30,198 nucleotides of DNA, from assembly GCA_964480455.1 (NCBI GenBank), contig CAYZQI010000045.1:1-30198 (forward strand). Reading direction: 5' to 3'. Shown here piece by piece: positions 22,524 through 30,198 of this stretch. Within the stretch, counting starts at the first letter, position 1, and every line of letters begins with the position of its first letter. The notes under the pieces were generated by a model. It searched no databases and was not told the DNA's origin. It saw only the letters and a list, made by a program, of their open reading frames with translations. This stretch comes from JAABSX01 sp964480455 (GTDB lineage: Bacteria; Bacteroidota; Bacteroidia; Cytophagales; Microscillaceae). The position numbers and the translations under genes are program-made.

Positions 22524-23987
22524 CTATACCTTTTCTTCTTGAAATTTAATGATGTTTTTTGCCATACCTGGAAAGATAAACCCGTGAAAAGGCAATACAG
22601 CATACCAATAGGCTCTCCCAAACAGCCCATTAGGGCGGAATGTAGCCCGCTGACGAAGTTCATACTTACCTTTTTCGGTAGTATCTTTGATTTCAAACTC
22701 AAGCCAAGCATCACCCGGAAGTTTCATTTCAGCGTAGAGAAGCAGTCTTCGGCTTTTTTTGTCTGCCAGAATCACCCGCCAAAAGTCTAGGGCATCGCCT
22801 GCTTTCAAATCTTTGGGGCTACGTCTGCCACGCCTTACGCCTACCCCGCCTACTAGCTTATCTAAAAAGCCCCTAAATCCCCACAGCCAAGTGGCATAAT
22901 ACCAGCCCCTATTGCCACCAATAGTCCAGATATTTTCTAGTACCTCCTCGGGGTTGCGTGCAAAAACATAACTTCTCTTGTCTTTAAAACAGCCATTGCT
23001 AGGCACTTTGATAAAATCTAAGAAATCTTCTTGAATAGGGCCATTGATGGTATCTTTCCAGCTTGAGAGTACTTCGTTTTGCTCTATTTTTTGAAATGCT
23101 TTTTCTAGTGCTTCCCTGTAAGAAAGTAGTTCTAGTGGTACAATCTCACGAATCCGCCTATCTGCACAGACTACATCATTGCCCATGCTTTCTACCAGAC
23201 TTCGTGCAAGGTTGAATGAAGTGGAGGTTACAAAATAAAGCCAACGTGCCGAAAGACGGGGTGTAAGCACAGGCACGGTATAAATCCAACGCTTTAGATT
23301 TCTGACGGCAGCAAAGCCCAGCATCATCTCACGGTAAGTCAGTACATCATCACTCCCAATGTCGAAGGTTTGGTTGTAGGTAACTTCTTTGAGTAATATT
23401 CCTTCTAAGTAGTCAATTACATTTCTGATGGCAATGGGCTGACAAAGGCTCATAATCCATTTAGGGGCTACCATCACGGGTAGTTTTTCTACCAAATCAC
23501 GTAAAATCTCAAAAGAAGCACTGCCCGAACCAATGATAATGGCAGCACGCAATACTGTAACAGGCACACCTGATTGCTTGAGCAATTCTTCGGTTTTAAG
23601 CCTTGAGAGCAAATGCCTTGAAAGCCCTGTATCATTAGAAATACCACTTAGGTAGATAATCTGCTGGGCTGTGGTATTTTTGATGTATTGAGCAAAATTC
23701 AGCACCATTTGGTCTTCTATCTCTGAGAAATTGGTGAAAGAAGTAGTCATTCCATGCACAAAATAATACGCTACATCTATGTCTTTGGGTAGGCCTTGAA
23801 GGGTTTCGGGTTTGGTGAGGTCGCCTTTGACAACATTTATATTTTGTAAGAATTTATCATCAAAATCCTCATAGTCAAAGCGGCGTGGGTCGCGTACTAC
23901 GCAAGTTACGAAATGACCTTTCTTCACCAAAACGGGCAAAAGCCTTCTACCAATGTATCCCGTCGAGCCTGTTAATAAGATGTGCAT
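22524..23987 (-). CDS. NAD(P)-binding epimerase-like protein with DUF2867 domain
   Basis: A 487-residue two-part protein. Residues about 1-300 are an atypical short-chain dehydrogenase with the glycine motif TGSTGYIGRR (Gly7, Gly10, Gly13) and the VVRDPRR segment typical of NmrA/YbjT-like proteins. Residues about 325-480 match DUF2867: RSYVFARNPEEVLENIWTIGG, then VRRGRRSPKDLKAGDALDFW and the ending RATFRPNGLFGRAYWYAVLP. Proteins of this build are widespread and uncharacterised; a role in redox or lipid-like substrate handling is possible but unproven. It diverges from alaS and precedes the hydroxyacid dehydrogenase on the same strand, 176 bp apart. Confidence 0.85.
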   Translation of the reverse strand: MHILLTGSTGYIGRRLLPVLVKKGHFVTCVVRDPRRFDYEDFDDKFLQNINVVKGDLTKPETLQGLPKDIDVAYYFVHGMTTSFTNFSEIEDQMVLNFAQYIKNTTAQQIIYLSGISNDTGLSRHLLSRLKTEELLKQSGVPVTVLRAAIIIGSGSASFEILRDLVEKLPVMVAPKWIMSLCQPIAIRNVIDYLEGILLKEVTYNQTFDIGSDDVLTYREMMLGFAAVRNLKRWIYTVPVLTPRLSARWLYFVTSTSFNLARSLVESMGNDVVCADRRIREIVPLELLSYREALEKAFQKIEQNEVLSSWKDTINGPIQEDFLDFIKVPSNGCFKDKRSYVFARNPEEVLENIWTIGGNRGWYYATWLWGFRGFLDKLVGGVGVRRGRRSPKDLKAGDALDFWRVILADKKSRRLLLYAEMKLPGDAWLEFEIKDTTEKGKYELRQRATFRPNGLFGRAYWYAVLPFHGFIFPGMAKNIIKFQEEKV

Positions 23988-24218
23988 AGTTTTGAGTAGT
24001 TTATTTCTAAAAAAATTGTTACATCAATAACTGTTTGTGGAAGACTCAGTTTGAAGCCAAAGCAATAAATTATATCAATACTAAAATTATTTGCTAGATT
24101 TTTACTCTTGGCAAGATATTTCATTTGCTGGAACTTTGTAAAAACACCCAAATCTATCAAATTTGACGAGTTCCCACCACATTTTACTTGGCTTCTCTCT
24201 TTTTTAGACAAGATTCTT

Positions 24219-24226
24219 TATTTTTG
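24219..24226 (+). promoter_or_regulatory. -7 element of alaS
   Basis: TATTTTTG, an exact TAnnTTTG match, 41 bp before the ATG at 24267. No TTG at normal spacing; the nearest is 28 nt upstream (24188-24190). Confidence 0.45.
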
Positions 24227-24266
24227 CCAAATAATACCTCTAGCAATTGACTATTTTAATAAAAAA

Positions 24267-26963
24267 ATGAAGGCAAAAGAAATCAGACAAAAATTTTTAG
24301 ATTTTTTTGAAAGCAAACAGCACCTTATTGTGCCATCTGCCCCTATGGTTTTGAAGAATGACCCTACCCTGATGTTTACCAACTCGGGCATGGCACAATT
24401 CAAAGATTTTTTCTTGGGCAATGCTGTGCCGCCTTCTGCCAGAATTGCCGATACCCAAAAGTGCCTCCGTGTAACGGGCAAACACAATGACCTAGAAGAT
24501 GTAGGGCACGATACTTACCATCATACTATGTTTGAGATGCTGGGCAACTGGTCTTTTGGCGATTATTTCAAGAAAGAAGCCGTTGCTTGGTCTTGGGAGC
24601 TGCTCACTGAGGTCTATCAACTGCCCAAAGACCGCCTCTATGCTACCGTATTTGAAGGCGATGAAAAAGAAAACCTTGCCCAAGATACCGAAGCCCTAGA
24701 GCTTTGGAAGCAATACCTACCCGAAGACCGCATTTTGTTTGGCAATAAAAAAGATAATTTCTGGGAAATGGGCGAAACGGGTCCCTGCGGCCCTTGCTCT
24801 GAAATTCATATTGACCTGCGCCCCGATAGCGAGCGTGCCAAAGTAGCTGGGCGAGACCTCGTAAACCACGACCACCCACAAGTAATAGAAATCTGGAACA
24901 ATGTATTTATGCAGTTTGAGCGAATGGCTGATAAATCGCTCCGCACCTTGCCCGCCCAACACGTGGACACAGGCATGGGCTTCGAGCGACTTTGTATGGC
25001 TATCCAAGGCAAAACTTCTAACTATGATACAGACGTTTTTCAGCCGCTGATTCAAGAAATCTCAAAGCAATGTGGCAAACAATATGGCTTTACCTCGCCC
25101 TCTAGCCAGCCTACTGAGCAAGAAAAAATAGACATTGCCCTGCGTGTGATTGCTGACCATATCCGTGCCGTAGCTTTTGCAATAGCAGATGGGCAATTGC
25201 CTTCTAACAACAAAGCCGGCTATGTCATCAGGCGTATTCTCAGAAGGGCAGTGCGCTACGGCTATTCGTACTTGGGCTTCAGAGCCCCTTTTATGCACAG
25301 CCTCATTCCTCTGCTTGCAGAGCAGTTCAAAGAGGTTTTCCCTGAACTTGATGGGCAGAAAGATTTTGTGGAAAATGTAATCAGAGAAGAAGAAAATTCT
25401 TTTTTGAGAACCCTCGAGAATGGCTTGACACTCTTAGACGAAGCCATGAAGCAAAACCAAAGCGGCATATTGGCTGGTGCAGAGGTCTTCAAATTGTATG
25501 ATACTTTTGGGTTTCCCCTTGACCTGACGGCACTGATTGCCAAAGAAAATAACCTGAAAATAGATGAAGAGGGCTTCCAGACTGAAATGCAAGCCCAAAG
25601 AGACCGCGCCAGAAATGCACAAGTCAAAGAGACTGATGATTGGGTAGAGGTCAATCCTACAGATACGATTGAGTTTGTGGGCTATGATGTGCTGGAGTGT
25701 GAAGCCAAAATTGTAAAATACCGAAAAGTAAAACAAAAAGATACGACTTTGTATCAAATCGTTTTGGATAAAACGCCTTTTTATGCCGAATCAGGCGGAC
25801 AAGTGGGCGATAGTGGGCAGTTGATATTGGAAGACGGCACAGTCATCAATATCATAGATACCAAAAAAGAAAATGATTTGATTATTCATATTTCCTCCGT
25901 AACGTCTGTAGCGCAAGGGACTGTAGCACAAGGGCATGCCCTTGTGCTACAGAATCTACAGAATCAACAGCTACGAGCAACTGTTGATAAACAACGCCGC
26001 ACCCTCATCACTGCCAATCACTCGGCTACGCACTTAATGCACTCCGCTTTGCGTGAAGTGCTTGGCACACACGTAGCCCAGAAGGGGCAGCTAGTCAATG
26101 AAAAAGCACTCCGATTTGACTTTTCGCACTTTGCCAAGATTTCAGAAGAAGATTTGACCAAAATAGAAAACATCGTCAATCAAAAAATCCGTGAAAACAT
26201 TGCCCTCGACGAAAGGCGCAATGTGCCTATCCAAGCGGCTGTGGAAGAGCTAAAAGCTACTGCCCTTTTTGGGGAGAAATATGGCGATTTTGTGCGAGTG
26301 ATTACTTTTGATGCAGATTTTTCTAGGGAGCTTTGTGGAGGTACGCACGTACCCAATACAGGCAATATAGGCTTGTTTAAAATCACTGCCGAAACTTCTT
26401 CGTCAGCTGGAGTGCGCCGCATAGAGGCAATCACTGCCGATACTGCCGAGACCTATATGCGTGCGCAAGATACACTCTTGGCTGAATTAAAAGAAATTCT
26501 AAAGAACCCCAAAGACCTCAAAAAAGCAGTGCTTGACCTTTTAGAGCAGAACAAAAACCTTAGCAGACAAATAGAACAGCTAGAAATGGCTCAAGTGCAA
26601 AATCTTAAAAATGAACTCATCAGCGAACTAGAAGTACTTGAGGGTATTAATTTCTTGGCAAAACGCATCAAAGTGCCTTCTGCTGATGCACTGAAGCAAC
26701 TGGCATTTGACTTAAAAGCAAAAGTAGAAAACTTGGTAACAGTTTTGGCAGCCGACATTGATGGCAAGCCTCAAATTGCAGTCATGATTTCGGATAACCT
26801 AGTAAAAGAGAAAAACCTACACGCAGGCAATATGGTCAAGACCTTGGCAAAAGAAATTCAAGGTGGCGGAGGCGGACAGCCTTTCTTTGCTACCGCCGGC
26901 GGAAAAGACCTCAACGGACTGGATAAAGTAGTAGCAAAAGCAAAGGAGTTCATTAAAAATTAA
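24267..26963 (+). CDS. alaS: alanyl-tRNA synthetase
   Basis: An 898-residue class II synthetase that charges tRNA-Ala and edits Ser/Gly mistakes. It starts MKAKEIRQKFLDFFESK, the family's normal N-terminus; the frame stays open back to a TTG at 24108, but that part is unlike AlaRS and contains the -7 box. The catalytic domain has TNSGMAQFKDFFLG and RVTGKHNDLEDVG; the editing domain has its metal motif NHSATH (His585, His589) with Cys690 and His694 in CGGTH. The C-terminal oligomerisation/DHHA1 part ends GGGGGQPFFATAGG. At residues about 547-566 (VAQGTVAQG then LQNLQN) the DNA is a 32-bp perfect palindrome with flanking short repeats, which looks like an in-frame insertion in a variable linker. 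A DUF952 gene follows 9 bp later. Confidence 0.97.
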   Translation: MKAKEIRQKFLDFFESKQHLIVPSAPMVLKNDPTLMFTNSGMAQFKDFFLGNAVPPSARIADTQKCLRVTGKHNDLEDVGHDTYHHTMFEMLGNWSFGDYFKKEAVAWSWELLTEVYQLPKDRLYATVFEGDEKENLAQDTEALELWKQYLPEDRILFGNKKDNFWEMGETGPCGPCSEIHIDLRPDSERAKVAGRDLVNHDHPQVIEIWNNVFMQFERMADKSLRTLPAQHVDTGMGFERLCMAIQGKTSNYDTDVFQPLIQEISKQCGKQYGFTSPSSQPTEQEKIDIALRVIADHIRAVAFAIADGQLPSNNKAGYVIRRILRRAVRYGYSYLGFRAPFMHSLIPLLAEQFKEVFPELDGQKDFVENVIREEENSFLRTLENGLTLLDEAMKQNQSGILAGAEVFKLYDTFGFPLDLTALIAKENNLKIDEEGFQTEMQAQRDRARNAQVKETDDWVEVNPTDTIEFVGYDVLECEAKIVKYRKVKQKDTTLYQIVLDKTPFYAESGGQVGDSGQLILEDGTVINIIDTKKENDLIIHISSVTSVAQGTVAQGHALVLQNLQNQQLRATVDKQRRTLITANHSATHLMHSALREVLGTHVAQKGQLVNEKALRFDFSHFAKISEEDLTKIENIVNQKIRENIALDERRNVPIQAAVEELKATALFGEKYGDFVRVITFDADFSRELCGGTHVPNTGNIGLFKITAETSSSAGVRRIEAITADTAETYMRAQDTLLAELKEILKNPKDLKKAVLDLLEQNKNLSRQIEQLEMAQVQNLKNELISELEVLEGINFLAKRIKVPSADALKQLAFDLKAKVENLVTVLAADIDGKPQIAVMISDNLVKEKNLHAGNMVKTLAKEIQGGGGGQPFFATAGGKDLNGLDKVVAKAKEFIKN
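25906..25964 (+). repeat. perfect 32-bp palindrome with short direct repeats inside alaS
   Basis: Positions 25921-25952 read the same on both strands, 16 bp each side of the centre 25936/25937, core CAAGGGCATGCCCTTG. Just before it, 25906-25920 copies the left half with 2 changes in 15. Just after, CTACAGAAT occurs twice in tandem (25947-25955, 25956-25964). The reading frame is kept throughout. Confidence 0.85.
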
Positions 26964-26972
26964 TCATTACTG

Positions 26973-27302
26973 ATGTATTTTTATCATATTTGTAATCAGA
27001 GCGACTGGGAATTAGCCCAAAAAGCAGGCGTATATGAAGCGATTTCATTGCAAGAGGAAGGATTTATTCACCTCTCTACTGAGGCGCAAGTTTTGAATAC
27101 AGCACATCTGTTCTACAAGGGACAACAAGGCTTGGTCTTGCTTTTCATTGAGGCAGAAAAACTTATACCCGAGATAGTTTTTGAGAATACAATGGGAGGT
27201 GAAGAACTCTTTCCACACCTCTACGGTGCATTGAATCTTGATGCAGTAGAAGAAATAAAGCCTTTTGTACCTAATGCAGAAGGTTTTTTTGAAATGCCTT
27301 GA
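26973..27302 (+). CDS. DUF952 family protein
   Basis: A 109-residue protein of DUF952: it opens with the YHICNQSDWELAQKAGVY stretch, continues with EGFIHLSTEAQV (the family's conserved FIHLS) and has EELFPHLYGALNLDAV near the end. The fold is thought to be related to ADP-ribosyltransferase-like or cyclophilin-free small domains, but no activity is established. Its ATG is 9 bp after the alaS stop, so it is almost surely cotranscribed; whether this has any link with translation is not known. A composite repeat element begins 14 bp after its stop codon. Confidence 0.88.
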   Translation: MYFYHICNQSDWELAQKAGVYEAISLQEEGFIHLSTEAQVLNTAHLFYKGQQGLVLLFIEAEKLIPEIVFENTMGGEELFPHLYGALNLDAVEEIKPFVPNAEGFFEMP

Positions 27303-27316
27303 AAAAGAAAGGACTA

Positions 27317-27542
27317 TCTGACAATTTAAGTGCCTAAAATTAATTATTTGATAGAAACCTGACAGGTTTAATATGCTGACTATCAGATTTTTGCGAGAAA
27401 AACCTGTCAGGTTTTAATATAAACTAATTTTAGGCCTGGACTTATGTGAAAATCTGTAGCAGCGGACTGAAAGTCCGCTGGCATTTATGTTCCGAACAGT
27501 ATTCAGCTCATCTTATCACACACCATCACAAAAATTGTAAGA
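27317..27542 (+). repeat. MITE-like repeat, copy B (226 bp, composite)
   Basis: Ends are TCTGACAATTT (27317-27327) and the matching AAATTGTAAGA (27532-27542, 10 of 11). The stretch 27442-27542 aligns with copies A and C, with a perfect hairpin GCGGACT-GAA-AGTCCGC at 27462-27478. Between the left terminus and the shared part lies about 110 bp of extra sequence made of two nested palindromes. Confidence 0.65.
27332..27435. repeat. nested palindrome inside repeat copy B
   Basis: Outer arms GCCTAAAATTA (27332-27342) and TAATTTTAGGC (27425-27435); inner arms AAACCTGACAGGTTT (27355-27369) and AAACCTGTCAGGTTT (27400-27414). All pairs are perfect, and each inner arm is itself nearly palindromic. Copies A and C lack this block. 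Confidence 0.75.
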
Positions 27543-27667
27543 GAACCAAAGAAAGGGGTGATTGGATTGTAAAAAACTTCCCTGATGGTTTTTCAGGAGC
27601 ACGGCACAAAGACATGGTTTCTCAAACCAAGTACGTCCCTAAAATGATAAAAAAAGTCTATTTTTTA

Positions 27668-27712
27668 TTGCGTTTTTTTTGAAGAGTTTGTATTTTTACT
27701 AAAAATAGTAAA
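27668..27712 (+). promoter_or_regulatory. candidate promoter and dyad upstream of comEC
   Basis: TTG (27668-27670), 20 nt, then TATTTTTA (27691-27698; 7 of 8 to TAnnTTTG). A dyad TTTACTA-AAAA-TAGTAAA (27695-27712) overlaps the -7 box and might be an operator. Confidence 0.4.
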
Positions 27713-27752
27713 CAAGCCGAAATTAACTTCTTCACCAAATGCAATATGCTCT

Positions 27753-29906
27753 ATGCTTCACTGGACACCCTATATTTTTGTACGCTGGGTATGCTTTTTA
27801 ATACTTGGGATTGTTTTACAGTTATTTCTCAATCTTGATACAATACCTTGGATTGTAGGCGGCTTGTTGGCTTGGATTACTTTTACAATGTGCTGTTATT
27901 CTTTCTCAGCCAAGCAGCATAGGCAGTATGCTACTATTTTAGGTTTGTTGGCAGTTACATTTCTCATAGCAGTTGGCGGGCTACGTACCCATCAATACAC
28001 AGCCAAAAATGACCCTTTACATTTCATACATTTAGATAGCATTGAGGCATACCAAGCGAAGATTATTAGTCAAGTGCAGCCACGTGCTAAGTCTTACCGT
28101 GCAGAGTTAGTGATTAAAAAAGTACTTCACAAAGGAACTTGGCAAACAAGCAAAGGGCGAGTGATGGTGTATTTCAGAAAACAAGAAAATACGCGCCTAG
28201 ATAGCACCATAGGCTATGGTTCAGTATTACTTGTAAGAGGTACTCCTCAACTGCTTGAGCCACCCAAAAATCCGCAAGGCTTCGATTATCAGGCTTATCT
28301 CTATTACCAAAACACCTATCATCAGCATTTTCTTGCACCCGAAAATTACCAAGTAATGGGTAAATCACTCACTATTGGAGAACATTTCATTGATTTTTCT
28401 TATGAATTGCGTGAACAAGGTCTGGCAATACTGACAACACATCTCACCCAAAAGCCCGCCTTGGCCACAGCCAGTGCTTTGCTTTTGGGGGTAAAAGATT
28501 ACATAGATGATGAGCTCCGTACAGCATATTCCGGTTCAGGATTGATGCACCTTTTGGCAGTTTCAGGGCTGCACGTAGGTTTGATTATGGTATTGCTGAA
28601 CTCACTTTTTGCGCCACTAAAAAAGAACAAGCGATGGGGTAAATACCTTTTTTTGGTGCTAGTAGTAGGTTTTTTGTGTATATATGCTTTTGTTACGGGT
28701 TTGAGTCCTTCGGTGATGCGTGCTGTGTTGATGTTTTCGTTGGTACTACTAGCAACTACCTTTGGCAGACGAGGCTTAATTTACAACAACATAGCCCTTT
28801 CTGCTTTTATTTTGCTGGTGTTTAATCCTTTCTTGATTGCTTCGGTAAGTTTTCAACTCTCTTATTTGGCAGTGCTGGGCATTGTGTATATTCAACCTAA
28901 AATTTACCGCTGGTTTACTGTAAAAAATTACGTACTTCACAAGGCTTGGGAACTGACTACGGTCTCGATAGCCGCACAAATAGGCACTGCTCCACTTGCC
29001 ATTTACTACTTTCATCAGTTTCCCAATTATTTTATTTTGGCAAATTTACTTGTCTTGCCAATGGCTTTTCCTGTATTGGGCATTGGCATAGCTTTACTTT
29101 TTTTAGGCAAAATCCCTTTGCTAGGTGATGGGATAGGTTTTGTATTTGAGCAACTGATAAGTGCTGTAAATCTGCTGGCAGCACTTATCCAAAAGCTACC
29201 TGGTGCGGTGAGTGCAGGCTTGTATTTGAACCGCTGGGAGGTACTGTATTTATATGTTTTTTTGATTTTTTTCTTGATGTTGTGGGCATACCGCAAGTTG
29301 TATTATTTGGCTGGGGCAGTATTTGTCTTATTTTTATTTCAGATTTCATACAGCACACGCTATTTTCAGAACCAGAAACAGCAATCTTTGGTAATTTTTC
29401 ATACCCCCCGCACCGCACAAATCAACTTAATGCTAGGCAAAGAAAGTCATCTTATTCTCAAAGATTCTACCTTGCTTGAAGACCCAAGTATGGTCAATTT
29501 TAACCTTGTTCCTTACTGGCAATACAAAGGCATTTCAAAAAACTACACCTATCTTCAGACAGCCACCATCAATGCGTCTTTTGCTTATCGAAATTTTGAT
29601 AAGTGGAGTTTTTTATATTTTGATAAAAAATTATGGCTTCTCATTTCACAAAGGCTCTATGAAGAAGATTTAGCAATACTCCGTGATTGTCAGCCTGATT
29701 TTGTTGTATTGCAAAACAATGCACTCTATCTGCTTGAGCCACTTGCACAGACTTTAAAAATTCCTTACTTGATTGTAGATGCCTCTAATGGCTACTACCG
29801 AAGCAAGGCAATAGCAGCCGAAGCAAAAACACAAGGTATTTCTTGCTGGAGTATCCACGAAAAAGGGGCTTTTCTCTATGAAAGAAAACTAAACGGAATA
29901 AAGTAA
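27753..29906 (+). CDS. comEC: ComEC/Rec2 family DNA-uptake channel
   Basis: A 717-residue polytopic membrane protein. The order is N-terminal membrane helices (about 8-70), a soluble beta-rich DUF4131-type domain (about 85-210, with PPKNPQGFDYQAYLYYQ), the competence domain of many helices (about 235-510) carrying the hallmark HLLAVSGLHVG, and a C-terminal soluble domain (about 540-717). In transformation ComEC carries single-stranded DNA across the inner membrane. The C-terminal region lacks the HxHxDH metal motif of the metallo-beta-lactamase domain found in many ComEC proteins, as in other Bacteroidota. No other competence genes are nearby. The 3' end overlaps an oppositely oriented CheA-like remnant by 31 bp. 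Confidence 0.9.
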   Translation: MLHWTPYIFVRWVCFLILGIVLQLFLNLDTIPWIVGGLLAWITFTMCCYSFSAKQHRQYATILGLLAVTFLIAVGGLRTHQYTAKNDPLHFIHLDSIEAYQAKIISQVQPRAKSYRAELVIKKVLHKGTWQTSKGRVMVYFRKQENTRLDSTIGYGSVLLVRGTPQLLEPPKNPQGFDYQAYLYYQNTYHQHFLAPENYQVMGKSLTIGEHFIDFSYELREQGLAILTTHLTQKPALATASALLLGVKDYIDDELRTAYSGSGLMHLLAVSGLHVGLIMVLLNSLFAPLKKNKRWGKYLFLVLVVGFLCIYAFVTGLSPSVMRAVLMFSLVLLATTFGRRGLIYNNIALSAFILLVFNPFLIASVSFQLSYLAVLGIVYIQPKIYRWFTVKNYVLHKAWELTTVSIAAQIGTAPLAIYYFHQFPNYFILANLLVLPMAFPVLGIGIALLFLGKIPLLGDGIGFVFEQLISAVNLLAALIQKLPGAVSAGLYLNRWEVLYLYVFLIFFLMLWAYRKLYYLAGAVFVLFLFQISYSTRYFQNQKQQSLVIFHTPRTAQINLMLGKESHLILKDSTLLEDPSMVNFNLVPYWQYKGISKNYTYLQTATINASFAYRNFDKWSFLYFDKKLWLLISQRLYEEDLAILRDCQPDFVVLQNNALYLLEPLAQTLKIPYLIVDASNGYYRSKAIAAEAKTQGISCWSIHEKGAFLYERKLNGIK

Positions 29907-30198
29907 AAGTCTTTTTCATTGTAGGCACGCATCAGTAGATTCCCTTCTGCTGTTTTACCTTTTTGCAAGCGTTCAGTTTCGGGTTCTAAGCCATGCCCAA
30001 TGTCATTTCTGACTAGGTGCACCAAAGAATCACTGATAACTTGTAAAATATTGCGGTCAATCTCAATGTTTATGTACCTGCCAGGCTTAATACTACTTTT
30101 TGGTAGTGTTCCAAATGTAATGCTGCATTTTCCATAGCGAAGGGTTTGTAAACCCTTCGCTATGGAAAATGACCAATCTAATAACCTTACAAATATAA
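29876..30198 (-). pseudogene. truncated CheA-like histidine kinase remnant, cut by window end
   Basis: A minus-strand frame of 106 codons that enters from the right edge and stops at TAG (plus-strand 29878-29876), within the comEC gene. It encodes IEIDRNILQVISDSLVHLVR then NDIGHGLEPETERLQKGK and AEGNLLMRAYNE. This is the N-box region of CheA-type kinases, whose pattern is DPLxHLxRNxxxHGxExPExRxxxGKxxxGxxxLxAY. Similarity ends at once after AYNE, so the G1 and G2 ATP-lid boxes are missing. About 25 residues upstream of the homologous part the frame runs through a perfect hairpin (30126-30171). I infer a decayed gene end, not a working kinase. The 5' part is outside the window. Confidence 0.65.
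30126..30171. repeat. perfect inverted repeat, 22-bp arms, 2-nt loop
   Basis: Arms 30126-30147 and 30150-30171 are exact complements around GT (30148-30149); the core is GGGTTT-GT-AAACCC flanked by CCATAGCGAA and its complement. It lies inside the CheA-like frame without breaking it and has no T tract, so it looks like a palindromic repeat element, not a terminator. Confidence 0.85.

Larger units (their letters stand above)
27303..27752. other. 450-bp intergenic region with composite repeat and comEC promoter
   Basis: Most of it is the repeat copy B (27317-27542). The remainder holds the candidate comEC promoter at 27668-27698. A 78-codon frame at 27446-27682 overlaps the repeat and is not believed. 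Confidence 0.5.

Noticed and set aside
24108..24266. 53-codon N-terminal extension of alaS from a TTG
   Set aside because: AlaRS normally begins at the MKAKEIRQKFLDFF-type start, and the extension contains an exact -7 box.
27355..27414. Palindromes after the DUF952 gene as an intrinsic terminator
   Set aside because: The loop is 30 nt, and the tail after the second arm is TTTTAATAT with no real T tract; they fit a nested repeat better.
27446..27682. 78-codon plus-strand ORF upstream of comEC
   Set aside because: It lies over the MITE-like repeat and its hairpin, is rich in rare residue runs and has no family resemblance.

Overview
The window looks like chromosomal DNA from a Bacteroidota bacterium, probably a Cytophagales-type lineage (inference). 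The signs are: several upstream regions carry the Bacteroidota -7 promoter element TAnnTTTG, sometimes with TTG/TTTG 18-21 nt upstream; the ribosomal cluster is rpsF-rpsR-rplI with no ssb; and there are a PD40/OmpA hybrid protein, a DUF6688-like membrane protein, an ExbD/TonB-like pair and a ComEC without an obvious metallo-beta-lactamase domain. Genes lie on both strands in short units. No tRNA, rRNA, CRISPR array, intact insertion sequence or prophage was seen.

Layout. 1-3.5 kb: an inverted repeat at the edge, a membrane-anchored AraC-type regulator (-), a small coiled-coil ORF, a PaaE-like flavin/2Fe-2S reductase and a second small ORF. 3.5-8.1 kb: a MITE-like repeat, an OmpA-family envelope protein behind a structured leader, a beta-keto acid cleavage enzyme (DUF849), a dense DnaA-box cluster and a short-chain dehydrogenase (-). 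8.3-11.8 kb: inorganic pyrophosphatase, an unknown secreted protein, the rplI-rpsR-rpsF operon (-) and ndk. 11.8-14.2 kb: a two-gene YeeE/YedE sulfur transporter (-) with a dyad over its promoter, a small membrane ORF, a second MITE-like repeat and a PduO-type cobalamin adenosyltransferase (-). 14.4-20.1 kb: a TPR protein, a KdnB-like iron alcohol dehydrogenase, a peroxiredoxin-like protein (-), ExbD plus a TonB-like transducer, and a PD-(D/E)XK Rpn-type protein with a tandem EGIK tail. 20.1-24 kb: a DUF6688-like protein, a D-2-hydroxyacid dehydrogenase and a DUF2867 epimerase-like protein (all -). 24.2-30.2 kb: alaS and a DUF952 gene in one unit, a third, composite MITE-like repeat, comEC, and a truncated CheA-like kinase remnant running off the end.

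Most genes are housekeeping or general metabolism: translation (rpsF, rpsR, rplI, alaS), nucleotide and pyrophosphate balance (ndk, ppa), envelope and transport, and redox. I see no large dedicated novel system. The most notable signals are non-genic: (i) a DnaA-box cluster at 7172-7225 that could be a replication origin; (ii) a three-copy MITE-like family with TCTGACAATTTTTGTG termini, one copy carrying a nested palindrome; (iii) perfect long palindromes inside reading frames, 32 bp in alaS and 22-bp arms in the CheA-like remnant, suggesting palindromic elements that insert in frame; (iv) a perfect 20-bp dyad overlapping the -7 element of the sulfur transporter genes.
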